Shown: positions 1-5,654 of the stretch, piece by piece
Numbering within the stretch: the first letter of the stretch is position 1
Layout: the number at the start of each line of letters is the position of its first letter
NCBI GenBank assembly: GCA_910585035.1
Contig: CAJUEF010000005.1
Span: 52,365-59,015 of the forward strand
Direction of reading: 5' to 3'
Length of the DNA: 6,651 nucleotides
DNA from: an uncultured Christensenellaceae bacterium
GTDB taxonomy: Bacteria > Bacillota > Clostridia > Christensenellales > MGBC116941
Made by a program: the position numbers and the translations under genes
Notes under the pieces: generated by a model
Database searches by the model: none
Told to the model about the DNA's origin: nothing
The model's input: only the letters and a program-made list of their open reading frames with translations

Positions 1-1028
1 TGCCTTGCATTATCGGCGAAAATATTCCCGTTGCACTGTATGAGGGAGAAAAGGGCAGAGAAGCAACTGAATATCGGGAAATGCTTGTTCGCCGTTACGG
101 CGGGGAGCGGCAGCTTATATCGGGAATACACTTTAATTTTTCGTTTAGCGATGAATTTTTAAAAGGGCTTTATGATAAATACGGTAATGGACAGGAATAC
201 CGCCTTTTTGTGGATAAGGTATATTTAAAGGTTACACGGAACTATATAAGATACGGGTTTTTAATTACATATTTGTGCGGTTGTTCAAATATATGTCACA
301 AGACCTTTGATAAAAACTGTATTGAAACTCTTGAAAAACGCGATGATAGCACATATTGGACGCCAAGTGGAGTTTCTCTTAGAAACAGCAAATGGGGATA
401 TAGAAATTTAATAGACCTGTTTCCTGACTACTCCAGTGCTAAAAGCTATGTTGACAGTATTTACAGGTTTATTGAAGAGGGAAAGATATCCTATGCTAAA
501 GAATTTTATTCCAGCATACGCCTTAAAGGCAGCAGTATGGATATAAGGGCTTTGGCAGAGAAAGGCATTAAATATATTGAACTTCGCACTATTGATATTA
601 ATCCTTTTGATAAGGTGGGAGTGAATTTATGGGATTTAAAGTTTATCCATTTGTTTTTGCTTCTTATGCTTATAATGGATGAAAATTGTGATGCAGAATA
701 TCAAAAGGATGGGCAAAATGCAAAAGAAGAGATTGCCCTTTGCGGAATAGACAGTAAAATTAAAATCTGCGGCAGGGAATGGATGGCAAAGGATAAATGC
801 GTTGAACTGATAAATACAGCAAGGGAGCTTAATAACGAACTGGAGCTTTATGATGATGAAATAATTGATTTTCAAATGGAAAAGGTATTAAAGGGCGGTT
901 ATGCTTTTATGAACGATAAAATGGACTTTTTAAGCGGTTCAATGGATCTTATGAAGCATTACAAGATTGCAGCCGTACTTGGGGCTATGGGGCTTACTCA
1001 GGAGCAGATAGAGGAAATAATGGAGTAA
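1..1028 (+). CDS. gshA: Glutamate-cysteine ligase, stand-alone type (5'-truncated by window edge)
   Basis: The enzyme joins L-glutamate and L-cysteine at the expense of ATP to give gamma-glutamylcysteine, the first step of glutathione synthesis, in the cytosol. The frame is open from the first complete codon at position 3, so the gene starts upstream; 341 residues are visible, and I estimate that roughly the first 100 or more are missing. An ATG at 81 is internal, because the residues before it (PCIIGENIPVALYEGEKG) continue the family pattern. Signature stretches, in fragment numbering: QLISGIHFNFSFS (37-49), SLRNSKWGY (125-133), LFPDYSSAKSYV (near 139-150), IRLKG (172-176) and YIELRTIDINPFDK (191-204). 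These match the ligase half of Firmicute GshAB (GshF). The protein stops after the ligase domain and has no ATP-grasp glutathione synthetase half, so it is a separate GshA. Glutathione itself would need a synthetase elsewhere; none is in the window. A strong terminator follows at 1113-1162. Confidence 0.88.
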   Translation, partial: PCIIGENIPVALYEGEKGREATEYREMLVRRYGGERQLISGIHFNFSFSDEFLKGLYDKYGNGQEYRLFVDKVYLKVTRNYIRYGFLITYLCGCSNICHKTFDKNCIETLEKRDDSTYWTPSGVSLRNSKWGYRNLIDLFPDYSSAKSYVDSIYRFIEEGKISYAKEFYSSIRLKGSSMDIRALAEKGIKYIELRTIDINPFDKVGVNLWDLKFIHLFLLLMLIMDENCDAEYQKDGQNAKEEIALCGIDSKIKICGREWMAKDKCVELINTARELNNELELYDDEIIDFQMEKVLKGGYAFMNDKMDFLSGSMDLMKHYKIAAVLGAMGLTQEQIEEIME

Positions 1029-1112
1029 TTTTAATTACATATTTTTTAAATAATTTATAACTCAATAATATATTCAACATATTTTGATAAAAAAACATAT
1101 GCCTAATACACG

Positions 1113-1162
1113 TCTGTCGCCATGAAAATAAAGTTTTTTAACTGTGGCGGCAGAGTTTTTTT
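1113..1162 (+). terminator. Rho-independent terminator of the glutamate-cysteine ligase gene
   Basis: TCTGTCGCCA (1113-1122) pairs with TGGCGGCAGA (1145-1154), ten base pairs with one T-G wobble, closing a 22-base AT-rich loop. After one G comes a run of seven T (1156-1162). It lies 85 bases past the gshA stop and should separate gshA from accC transcription. The loop is longer than usual for a terminator, but the GC-rich stem and the T run are convincing. Confidence 0.82.
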
Positions 1163-1198
1163 ATTATAATCGTAATTAAAAAGTTTTAATGTTTTCCT

Positions 1199-1227
1199 TT
1201 GCAATAAAGATTATAAATACATATTAT
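1199..1227 (+). promoter_or_regulatory. Possible sigma-A promoter for accC
   Basis: TTGCAA (1199-1204, four of six matches to TTGACA) is followed after 17 bases by TATTAT (1222-1227, five of six matches to TATAAT). It lies downstream of the gshA terminator and would start a leader of about 175 bases before the accC ATG. The region is very AT-rich, so chance matches are likely; the ideal spacing is the main support. Confidence 0.35.
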
Positions 1228-1275
1228 AAAATATAAAACATTTATATTATTATTACGGATAAAGTTCGGGATTTA

Positions 1276-1392
1276 TACTGCATTTAAAAAAACAAAGCAG
1301 TAGAATGCTCATAATAATTTAATATGTGGCGAAAATATTCGCTTGCTGTCACAAAAGACAGGCAAACGCCTGCCAGGCAATTAGGTTTTTTT
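1276..1392 (+). promoter_or_regulatory. Hairpin-rich 5' leader of accC, possible attenuator
   Basis: Several perfect or near-perfect hairpins lie just before accC. TACTGC/GCAGTA is at 1276-1302. GCGAA-aata-TTCGC is at 1329-1342. TTGCTGTC pairs with GACAG(G)CAA at 1343-1365 (eight pairs, one bulged G, loop ACAAAA). GCCT-gcc-AGGC is at 1368-1378. A T run (1386-1392) follows, and the AGGAGG of accC starts four bases later. CAGGC (1359-1363) can also pair with GCCTG (1368-1372), which excludes both of the last two hairpins, so two alternative folds exist. I recognise no known riboswitch or T-box motif. The hairpin closest to the T run has only four pairs and sits seven bases from it, so it would be a weak terminator. 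Regulation by this leader is inference. Confidence 0.4.
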
Positions 1393-1395
1393 ATC

Positions 1396-1401
1396 AGGAG
1401 G
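1396..1401 (+). promoter_or_regulatory. Ribosome binding site fixing the accC start
   Basis: A perfect AGGAGG lies ten bases before the ATG at 1412. No ATG lies between it and the conserved KVLIANRGEIA block, so it supports the longer N-terminus of this AccC. Confidence 0.85.
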
Positions 1402-1411
1402 CATACATAAA

Positions 1412-2785
1412 ATGTTTCAGAAAAAAGCACAGCAGCTTAGAAAGCTGGAAAAGGTACTGATTGCTAACAGAGGAGAAATTGCTATTCGCGTTATAAGGGC
1501 GTGCAAGGAAATGGGTATTATTGCGGCAACTGTATACTCTGATGCGGATGCAGACGCTCTCCACGTGCGGATTGCGGATGAGGCTATTAACATTGGTCAG
1601 GCAAGGGCAAACGACAGTTATTTAAATGTAGAGCATATTTTAAATGCAGCTCTTGCCTGCGGTGCAGACGCCATTCATCCCGGAGTTGGATTTTTGTCGG
1701 AAAACAGCGACTTTGACAGAATAGTTTCCGAAAGCGGACTTAAGTTTATTGGTCCGACTTATGATGTAATTGAAAAGCTTGGAAACAAATCAACGGCAAG
1801 AGAAATTGCCAAAAAAGCAGGAGCGCCCATTGTCCCGGGAAGTGATGGTCCTTTAAAGGATGTGGAGGAAGCTCTAAAACTTGCGGATAAAATAGGTTAT
1901 CCGGTGATGATAAAGGCAGTGAGTGGCGGCGGCGGCAGAGGCATAAGGATTGTGGAGACAAGGGAACAGCTTGAGGACGCTTATGAAAGTGCAAAAAAAG
2001 AAGCAGTTGCTTGTTTTGGAGACGACAGTCTCTATATTGAAAAGATGATTCTTGGTGCAAAACATATAGAAGTGCAGATACTTGCAGATGAATATGGAAA
2101 TGTTGTGCATCTTGGTGAGAGAGATTGCTCTATTCAGCGGAAAAATCAAAAGGTGGTTGAAGAAGCGCCATGTGAAACAATAGATTCGTTTATGCGTGAG
2201 AAAATGGGCAAAGCAGCGGTGAATATAGCCAAAACTGCCGGCTATCAAAATTCCGGTACAGTGGAATTTCTTATGACAGATGATAAAAAGTTTTATTTTA
2301 TTGAGATGAACACGCGTATTCAGGTGGAACACACAGTTACTGAAATGATAACAGGAGTGGATATTGTTAAAGAGCAACTAAGAATTGCCAGAGGCGAAAG
2401 GCTTTCTTATAAACAGCAGGATATTATAATTAGAGGTCATTCCATTGAATGCCGAATAAACGCTGAAGATGCAGACAACAGGTTTATGCCCAACTGCGGT
2501 AAAATAAATATGCTTTATGTTCCGGGAGGAATGGGGGTTCGTTTTGAAGGGTGTATTTATGACGGTTGTGAAATATCACCTTATTATGACAGTATGATTG
2601 GTAAAGTGATAGTCTACGGCAAGGACAGGCAGGAGGCAATTAATAAAATGAAGTGCGCTCTTGGAGAAATAGTGGTTGAGGGTATTAAGACCAATATTAA
2701 TTTTCAAAAAAGAATAATGAATAATCAAAAATATTTGGATGGAGATTTTAATACAGGTTTTATAAGACAGGAAATGAATGTGTAA
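1412..2785 (+). CDS. accC: Acetyl-CoA carboxylase, biotin carboxylase subunit AccC
   Basis: This is the ATP-dependent enzyme that carboxylates the biotin on the carrier protein AccB, the first half-reaction of malonyl-CoA formation for fatty acid synthesis, in the cytosol. The 457 residues carry the whole biotin carboxylase fold: KVLIANRGEIAIRVIRA (14-30), ATP-grasp with YPVMIKAVSGGGGRG (163-177, Lys168), H218, RDCSIQRKNQKVVEEAP (237-253, Lys247), and the active-site stretch FIEMNTRIQVEH (296-307, Glu298, Asn300, Arg302, Glu306). Arg348 lies in IECRINAED. All catalytic residues known from E. coli AccC appear in place, about nine to ten residues further along. That shift comes from an N-terminal extension (MFQKKAQQLR) before the usual start, supported by the AGGAGG at 1396. 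There is no biotinyl domain, so it is the separate subunit and not a pyruvate carboxylase. The gene stands alone, without accB, accD, accA or fab genes nearby, between its own leader and terminator. A biotin carboxylase serving another acyl-CoA carboxylase cannot be excluded. Confidence 0.95.
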   Translation: MFQKKAQQLRKLEKVLIANRGEIAIRVIRACKEMGIIAATVYSDADADALHVRIADEAINIGQARANDSYLNVEHILNAALACGADAIHPGVGFLSENSDFDRIVSESGLKFIGPTYDVIEKLGNKSTAREIAKKAGAPIVPGSDGPLKDVEEALKLADKIGYPVMIKAVSGGGGRGIRIVETREQLEDAYESAKKEAVACFGDDSLYIEKMILGAKHIEVQILADEYGNVVHLGERDCSIQRKNQKVVEEAPCETIDSFMREKMGKAAVNIAKTAGYQNSGTVEFLMTDDKKFYFIEMNTRIQVEHTVTEMITGVDIVKEQLRIARGERLSYKQQDIIIRGHSIECRINAEDADNRFMPNCGKINMLYVPGGMGVRFEGCIYDGCEISPYYDSMIGKVIVYGKDRQEAINKMKCALGEIVVEGIKTNINFQKRIMNNQKYLDGDFNTGFIRQEMNV

Positions 2786-2813
2786 AAAATGCGGCTTTTT
2801 GCCGCATTTTTTT
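2784..2813. terminator. Bidirectional terminator between accC and the convergent 161-residue gene
   Basis: A tract of six A (2784-2789), then TGCGGC (2790-2795), a loop of five T, GCCGCA (2801-2806) and seven T (2807-2813) form a perfect hairpin with a six-pair GC-rich core extended by A-T pairs. The T run serves accC on the + strand and the A tract serves the - strand gene. The stem begins inside the accC stop codon (2783-2785) and ends three bases from the opposing stop codon (2816-2818), so both genes share it. Confidence 0.9.
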
Positions 2814-2815
2814 GT

Positions 2816-3301
2816 TTATAAGGATATGGATATATTGCTGTCTTGCTGAGCCGTGCTTGCTTTCCCTGTTTTAGTATAAGTAACAGTTGGTTTAACCAAA
2901 TCAGGATTTGCTTTTGGCGGATTGAAAGCATCAGAGGCTGCAAGATGCTCCGGCAGAATGTAATCTTCTTCCAGCGTCTGCAATATGTCAGCCCCTGGAT
3001 TTTGACTTTTTTCCGTTTCAGCCTGCAATTGCTTCTTTTCATCTCTGCTTTTTTGAATTGCTTGTTCCCGTTCCAGTTGTTCCTTTTCCTTTATTTCTTT
3101 TGCATCTTCTTTCATGCCTTCCTCAGCTTTTGATTTATATTCTGCTGCTTTGCCGGCAAATTCATTTGCATAGCCCATAGCCCTTTCCATTTTCGCAGTA
3201 TCATTTTTTCGTCTTGCCTCCATATAAACCCGCATTGGAACTTTCATCATATTAACGTTGTTGCTTGCGCCAACTATTCCTTCTATTGTTTTGGTGTGCA
3301 T
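2816..3301 (-). CDS. Uncharacterised charged coiled-coil protein, 161 residues
   Basis: I do not recognise a named family; similar small proteins seem familiar from clostridial genomes, but I cannot confirm this. The start is firm: ATG at 3301 has a perfect AGGAGG (3309-3314) seven bases upstream. The protein has no signal peptide, membrane segment or cysteine. Visible parts: an N-terminal block GASNNVNMMKVPMRVYMEAR (11-30); a long Lys/Glu/Gln-rich helical stretch, likely coiled coil, at about 35-98; a linker with acidic and proline-containing parts (101-138); and a C-terminal TYTKTGKAS...QQDSNISISL (141-161) that looks like a deliberate end motif. It lies 70 bases behind the kinase gene on the same strand with no terminator between, so it may be the last gene of that operon, although an inverted repeat at 3318-3341 could be its own control site. 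It converges on accC and shares its terminator. It is cytosolic by composition; its function is unknown. That it is a real gene is well supported by the RBS, codon pattern and terminator. Confidence 0.85.
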   Translation of the reverse strand: MHTKTIEGIVGASNNVNMMKVPMRVYMEARRKNDTAKMERAMGYANEFAGKAAEYKSKAEEGMKEDAKEIKEKEQLEREQAIQKSRDEKKQLQAETEKSQNPGADILQTLEEDYILPEHLAASDAFNPPKANPDLVKPTVTYTKTGKASTAQQDSNISISL

Positions 3302-3317
3302 AGTTTAACCTCCTTTC

Positions 3318-3341
3318 ATTTTACATTTCGAAAGTAAAAAT
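3318..3341. repeat. Inverted repeat upstream of the 161-residue gene
   Basis: ATTTTAC-a-TTTC (3318-3329) faces GAAA-GTAAAAAT (3330-3341): about eleven to twelve complementary pairs with one unpaired A (3325) and no loop. Such a loopless dyad fits a DNA operator better than an RNA terminator, and there is no GC-rich stem or proper T run on the - strand. It overlaps a second AT palindrome (3336-3347). It lies four bases upstream of the AGGAGG of the 161-residue gene, in the only gap between that gene and the kinase. I could not place a convincing promoter in this gap. Chance symmetry in AT-rich DNA is possible. Confidence 0.4.
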
Positions 3342-3371
3342 ATTTTTAGTTAGCTCATTGTATTAAAAAGC

Positions 3372-4718
3372 TTACTTTATGTCATGTGCGTTGTTATTTA
3401 AAGGGAAGAGAAGGGAAATTTCAAATATGTGGTTTTCAAGCTTTTTATTTATAACACCATTATACTTATAAGCAGTGTCATATACGTTTAAAAGACCAAT
3501 TCCATTTTTAACCTCGTTAATACTGCTTAATGTTGTTCCGTTTTTAACCACTAAAAGTAAACAATTTTTAACTCCCATAGACTGGACGTAAATAAATTTT
3601 TGTTCCTTGTTTTGAGTTTTTATGCATGAGTTTATTGCGTTGTCTAAAATATTTCCAAAAAGCACGCACAAATCGAATTCGTAAATTTGACAATTTTTTG
3701 GAATTTGCACATTGCATTCCCATTTAATTTCATTTTTAAGAGCCAGTTTTCCTTTATTGTAGAGGAGGGCATCTATCACCGTATTGCCCGAAGCATAGTC
3801 ATTTGCGGTTATAATATTTCCGCTTTCCATCATATTTGCAATATAATTTTCCAGCTTGTCCAGTTCTCTGTTTTGGCATAAGGAATAAAGAGAAAGCATA
3901 TGATTTTTCATATCATGCCTCAGTCTTTCCATTTGAGAGTATTGTTCATTGAGCATTTTATAAAATTCAATTCTCGAATGATATTGCTCCTTTTGTATTT
4001 GTTCAGTATAGATTTTATTTGTGCCAAATACAAGGCCTGCAGCAATGAACGTGGACAGTATTGTTAAAAGGCAAATAGCAGTATGGCTAAAAAGCTGGTT
4101 ATAATAAATATTCCAATATGCCGCTCCGTTGGCGTTTGATACAACCATAATTCCATTGCTGGCTCCCCAGTTTACCACCTCAACAATTATGACAATAAAC
4201 ATCATGGAAAGGGACATGATTAAAAACCAGTTTTTTATCTTATTATTAAATACGGCAGCAAATTTCTTTTTTAATGAGATTATGTCTGCAATGAGTATAA
4301 GACAGGCTAAGCTTGCGATAACATTGTCTGTCTGCATGTTAATAAAGGTTATTTTTCCATTTGTTAATGTGTTTAGTAAAATTAAAACCACGAATGATAA
4401 AAAAGAACAACTAAAGTTCCATACTAATGTTTTTACAGTTATTAAGGTTACTGCCGTAAACAGCTTTTCTGCTTTATCTCCGCGAAAAAATAAAAAAAAT
4501 AAGCTTTGAAATAAAGTGTTAATTAATATAACATTAAAAATATAAGGCATTCTTATAAGCTCGTTAAAAGCGCTAAAAAGCATTTCTGTTGTAAAGAGAA
4601 GAATACCAAATATGATTTTATTTATTTTAGAGATACTTAAATACTCTTGACAAAAGCTAAATATCGACCATATATATCCCATATAACAAAATATAAACAA
4701 TATAAAGTCATATTTCAT
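3372..4718 (-). CDS. AgrC-like GHKL sensor histidine kinase of a LytTR two-component system
   Basis: This is a membrane sensor that should autophosphorylate on histidine and pass the phosphate to the LytTR regulator encoded just before it. Of 448 residues, about the first 232 form roughly six to seven hydrophobic membrane segments (near 2-20, 35-52, 58-78, 86-117, 133-148, 164-182, 211-231). A helical dimerisation region follows, with the phospho-acceptor motif ERLRHDMKNH (264-273, His268), the X-region GNTVIDALLYNK (311-322), the N box LFGNILDNAINSC (353-365), the G box KNGIGLLNV (404-412), and a C-terminal HATPase fold. This is the HPK10/AgrC layout with the short HDxxNH H box. The ATG overlaps the regulator stop as ATGA (4718-4715), with a GGGGGGAG ribosome site inside the last regulator codons, so the two are translationally coupled. 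The relatives sense cyclic peptides, but no AgrB or AgrD gene is in the window, so the ligand is unknown. Confidence 0.92.
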   Translation of the reverse strand: MKYDFILFIFCYMGYIWSIFSFCQEYLSISKINKIIFGILLFTTEMLFSAFNELIRMPYIFNVILINTLFQSLFFLFFRGDKAEKLFTAVTLITVKTLVWNFSCSFLSFVVLILLNTLTNGKITFINMQTDNVIASLACLILIADIISLKKKFAAVFNNKIKNWFLIMSLSMMFIVIIVEVVNWGASNGIMVVSNANGAAYWNIYYNQLFSHTAICLLTILSTFIAAGLVFGTNKIYTEQIQKEQYHSRIEFYKMLNEQYSQMERLRHDMKNHMLSLYSLCQNRELDKLENYIANMMESGNIITANDYASGNTVIDALLYNKGKLALKNEIKWECNVQIPKNCQIYEFDLCVLFGNILDNAINSCIKTQNKEQKFIYVQSMGVKNCLLLVVKNGTTLSSINEVKNGIGLLNVYDTAYKYNGVINKKLENHIFEISLLFPLNNNAHDIK

Positions 4719-5431
4719 ATGCTCCCCCCGGTTTTTTTCATAAATTCAAGGATTTCTTTACAAAATGAATCATATCTTCGCTTTGCAATAGCGATTCTTT
4801 CGCCGTTATCAAGGATGACCTCATGGCTGTTGTATGTGTTTACGTATTGGAGATTTATAAGAAAGCTTTTATGACATCTAAAAAATCCTTTTCCTTGCAA
4901 AGTTTTTTCTAAAACGCTGATTTGTTCATAGTAATAAAACATGCCTTCTGTGCCATGCACATATATTATCCTGCCTTTAATTTCAAAAAAGTATATGTTT
5001 TGCAATAATATTTTTTGTTTTTGTCTTTCTTTATTTATAATAATGAAATCCTTTGCATTTTGCTCAAGTTTTGCAAGAGCCCTTGTTATTACACTTTTTA
5101 ATTTTCCTATGTCAACAGGTTTTAGCAGATATTGAAAAGCCTCAACGTCATATGCTTCAAACACATAATTCCGGCTTGATGATATAAATATAAGTATTTT
5201 ATCGAAAGTTTTATTTCTTAAAAGCTGTGCTGTTTCCATTCCGTCAACTTCATTCATTATTATATCAAGAAAGATAATATCAAAATCCTCTACTGCTTGT
5301 AATAATTTTTTTCCGCTGTTAAACTGGCGAATAATAAAGGGCTTTTTCATTTCCTCAAAAATATTTCTAATATTTTCTGCAATATTACAGCAATCTAGTA
5401 TGTCATCATCGCATATTGCTATTGAAATCAT
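4715..5431 (-). CDS. LytTR-family response regulator (AgrA-like)
   Basis: This is a cytosolic transcription factor activated by phosphorylation from the adjacent kinase. From the ATG at 5431 it has 238 residues. The receiver domain (1-120) shows the acidic pocket CDDD (7-10), the phospho-acceptor FLDIIM (54-59, Asp56), the switch serines ISSS (83-86) and LLKPVD (102-107, Lys104). A LytTR DNA-binding domain follows (about 136-232) with ILLQNIYFFEIKGRIIYVH (141-159) and the signature GFFRCHKSFLINLQYV (182-197). I chose ATG 5431 over a GTG at 5440 because AGGTGA (5437-5442) sits five bases before the ATG, whereas the GTG lies inside that sequence and has no ribosome site of its own. It is the first gene of an operon with the kinase (4-base overlap). 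A LytTR-type direct repeat at 5506-5535 lies upstream, so autoregulation is likely. Confidence 0.93.
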   Translation of the reverse strand: MISIAICDDDILDCCNIAENIRNIFEEMKKPFIIRQFNSGKKLLQAVEDFDIIFLDIIMNEVDGMETAQLLRNKTFDKILIFISSSRNYVFEAYDVEAFQYLLKPVDIGKLKSVITRALAKLEQNAKDFIIINKERQKQKILLQNIYFFEIKGRIIYVHGTEGMFYYYEQISVLEKTLQGKGFFRCHKSFLINLQYVNTYNSHEVILDNGERIAIAKRRYDSFCKEILEFMKKTGGSI

Positions 5432-5436
5432 CTCTG

Positions 5437-5442
5437 TCACCT
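5437..5442 (-). promoter_or_regulatory. Ribosome binding site deciding the regulator start
   Basis: On the - strand this reads AGGTGA, complementary to the 3' end of 16S rRNA, five bases before the ATG at 5431. It overlaps the alternative GTG codon (5438-5440), which makes that longer start unlikely. Confidence 0.65.
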
Positions 5443-5466
5443 GCCATATAAATCATAACATATATT

Positions 5467-5472
5467 ATTATA
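5467..5472 (-). promoter_or_regulatory. -10 box of the probable LytTR operon promoter
   Basis: A perfect TATAAT on the - strand would place transcription start near 5460, about 29 bases before the ATG at 5431. No good -35 sits at 17 bases (AAACTA at 5490-5495); a TTAACA at 5496-5501 is 23 bases away, too far for sigma-A alone. A poor or mis-spaced -35 is typical of promoters that need a bound activator, and the LytTR repeats lie directly upstream. An extended -10 alternative, TGTTATGAT at 5452-5460, is also possible. Confidence 0.5.
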
Positions 5473-5505
5473 TCGAAATAAAATAATTATAGTTTTGTTA
5501 ATGCT

Positions 5506-5535
5506 CTAAACGGGAGGATAAATGTATTAAACGGT
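5506..5535 (-). promoter_or_regulatory. LytTR-type operator: two direct repeats 21 bp apart
   Basis: On the - strand ACCGTTTAA (5535-5527) and CCCGTTTAG (5514-5506) are separated by 12 bases, a 21 bp period. The known LytTR/AgrA consensus is two direct repeats of [TA][AC][CA]GTTN[AG][TG] with 12-13 bases between; each repeat matches eight of nine positions, and they share CCGTTTA. Relative to a start near 5460 the repeats centre at about -50 and -71, where an activating LytTR dimer is expected. The nearby operon encodes a LytTR regulator, so this is most likely its own binding site. Confidence 0.7.
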
Positions 5536-5578
5536 TTATTTAGTAAAATTATGTTGATGGCAATATATGCAGCAATAA

Positions 5579-5614
5579 AAAAGCGCTGTTTCATTAATTG
5601 AAAGCAGCGCTTTT
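5579..5614. terminator. Terminator of the DUF4870 gene, symmetric
   Basis: AAAAGCGCTG (5579-5588) pairs with CAGCGCTTTT (5605-5614), ten perfect pairs, with further pairing of TTTC and GAAA inside around a short AT loop. On the - strand it is followed by a T run (complement of 5577-5582) and lies about 40 bases past the stop of the DUF4870 gene, isolating it from the LytTR operon. The + strand T run is only four bases. Confidence 0.82.
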
Positions 5615-5654
5615 AAATTATATATAATTTTACAAGTTAAAACAGCGTTTATTT

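Noticed and set aside
1357..1390. GGCAAAC in the accC leader, reminiscent of the conserved core of c-di-GMP (GEMM) riboswitches.
   Set aside because: The rest of the consensus is absent: there is no GAAA tetraloop stem and no ACGCAAAGCC block after it.
1746..2377. Long antisense frames (104 and 167 codons) opposite accC.
   Set aside because: They lack ribosome sites and known domains and mirror the codon pattern of a certain gene.
2843..3133. 96-codon + strand frame opposite the 161-residue gene.
   Set aside because: No ribosome site and a phenylalanine-rich composition that is just the complement of the Lys/Glu-rich coiled coil; the - strand frame has the RBS and terminator.
5432..5440. 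GTG at 5440 as the start of the response regulator (241 residues).
   Set aside because: It overlaps the AGGTGA ribosome site of the ATG at 5431 and has none of its own; three extra residues also precede the usual receiver start.
5511..5529. GGGAGG followed by ATG on the + strand, looking like a gene start.
   Set aside because: The frame ends after two codons (ATG TAT TAA); the bases belong to the LytTR operator region on the other strand.
5487..5594. 35-codon frame on the - strand (starting MKQRFFIAAY), hydrophobic and upstream of the LytTR regulator, considered as a signal pro-peptide.
   Set aside because: Its ATG lies inside the terminator hairpin loop, there is no ribosome site, it has no cysteine, it lies upstream of the probable operon promoter, and the LytTR repeats explain the same bases better.
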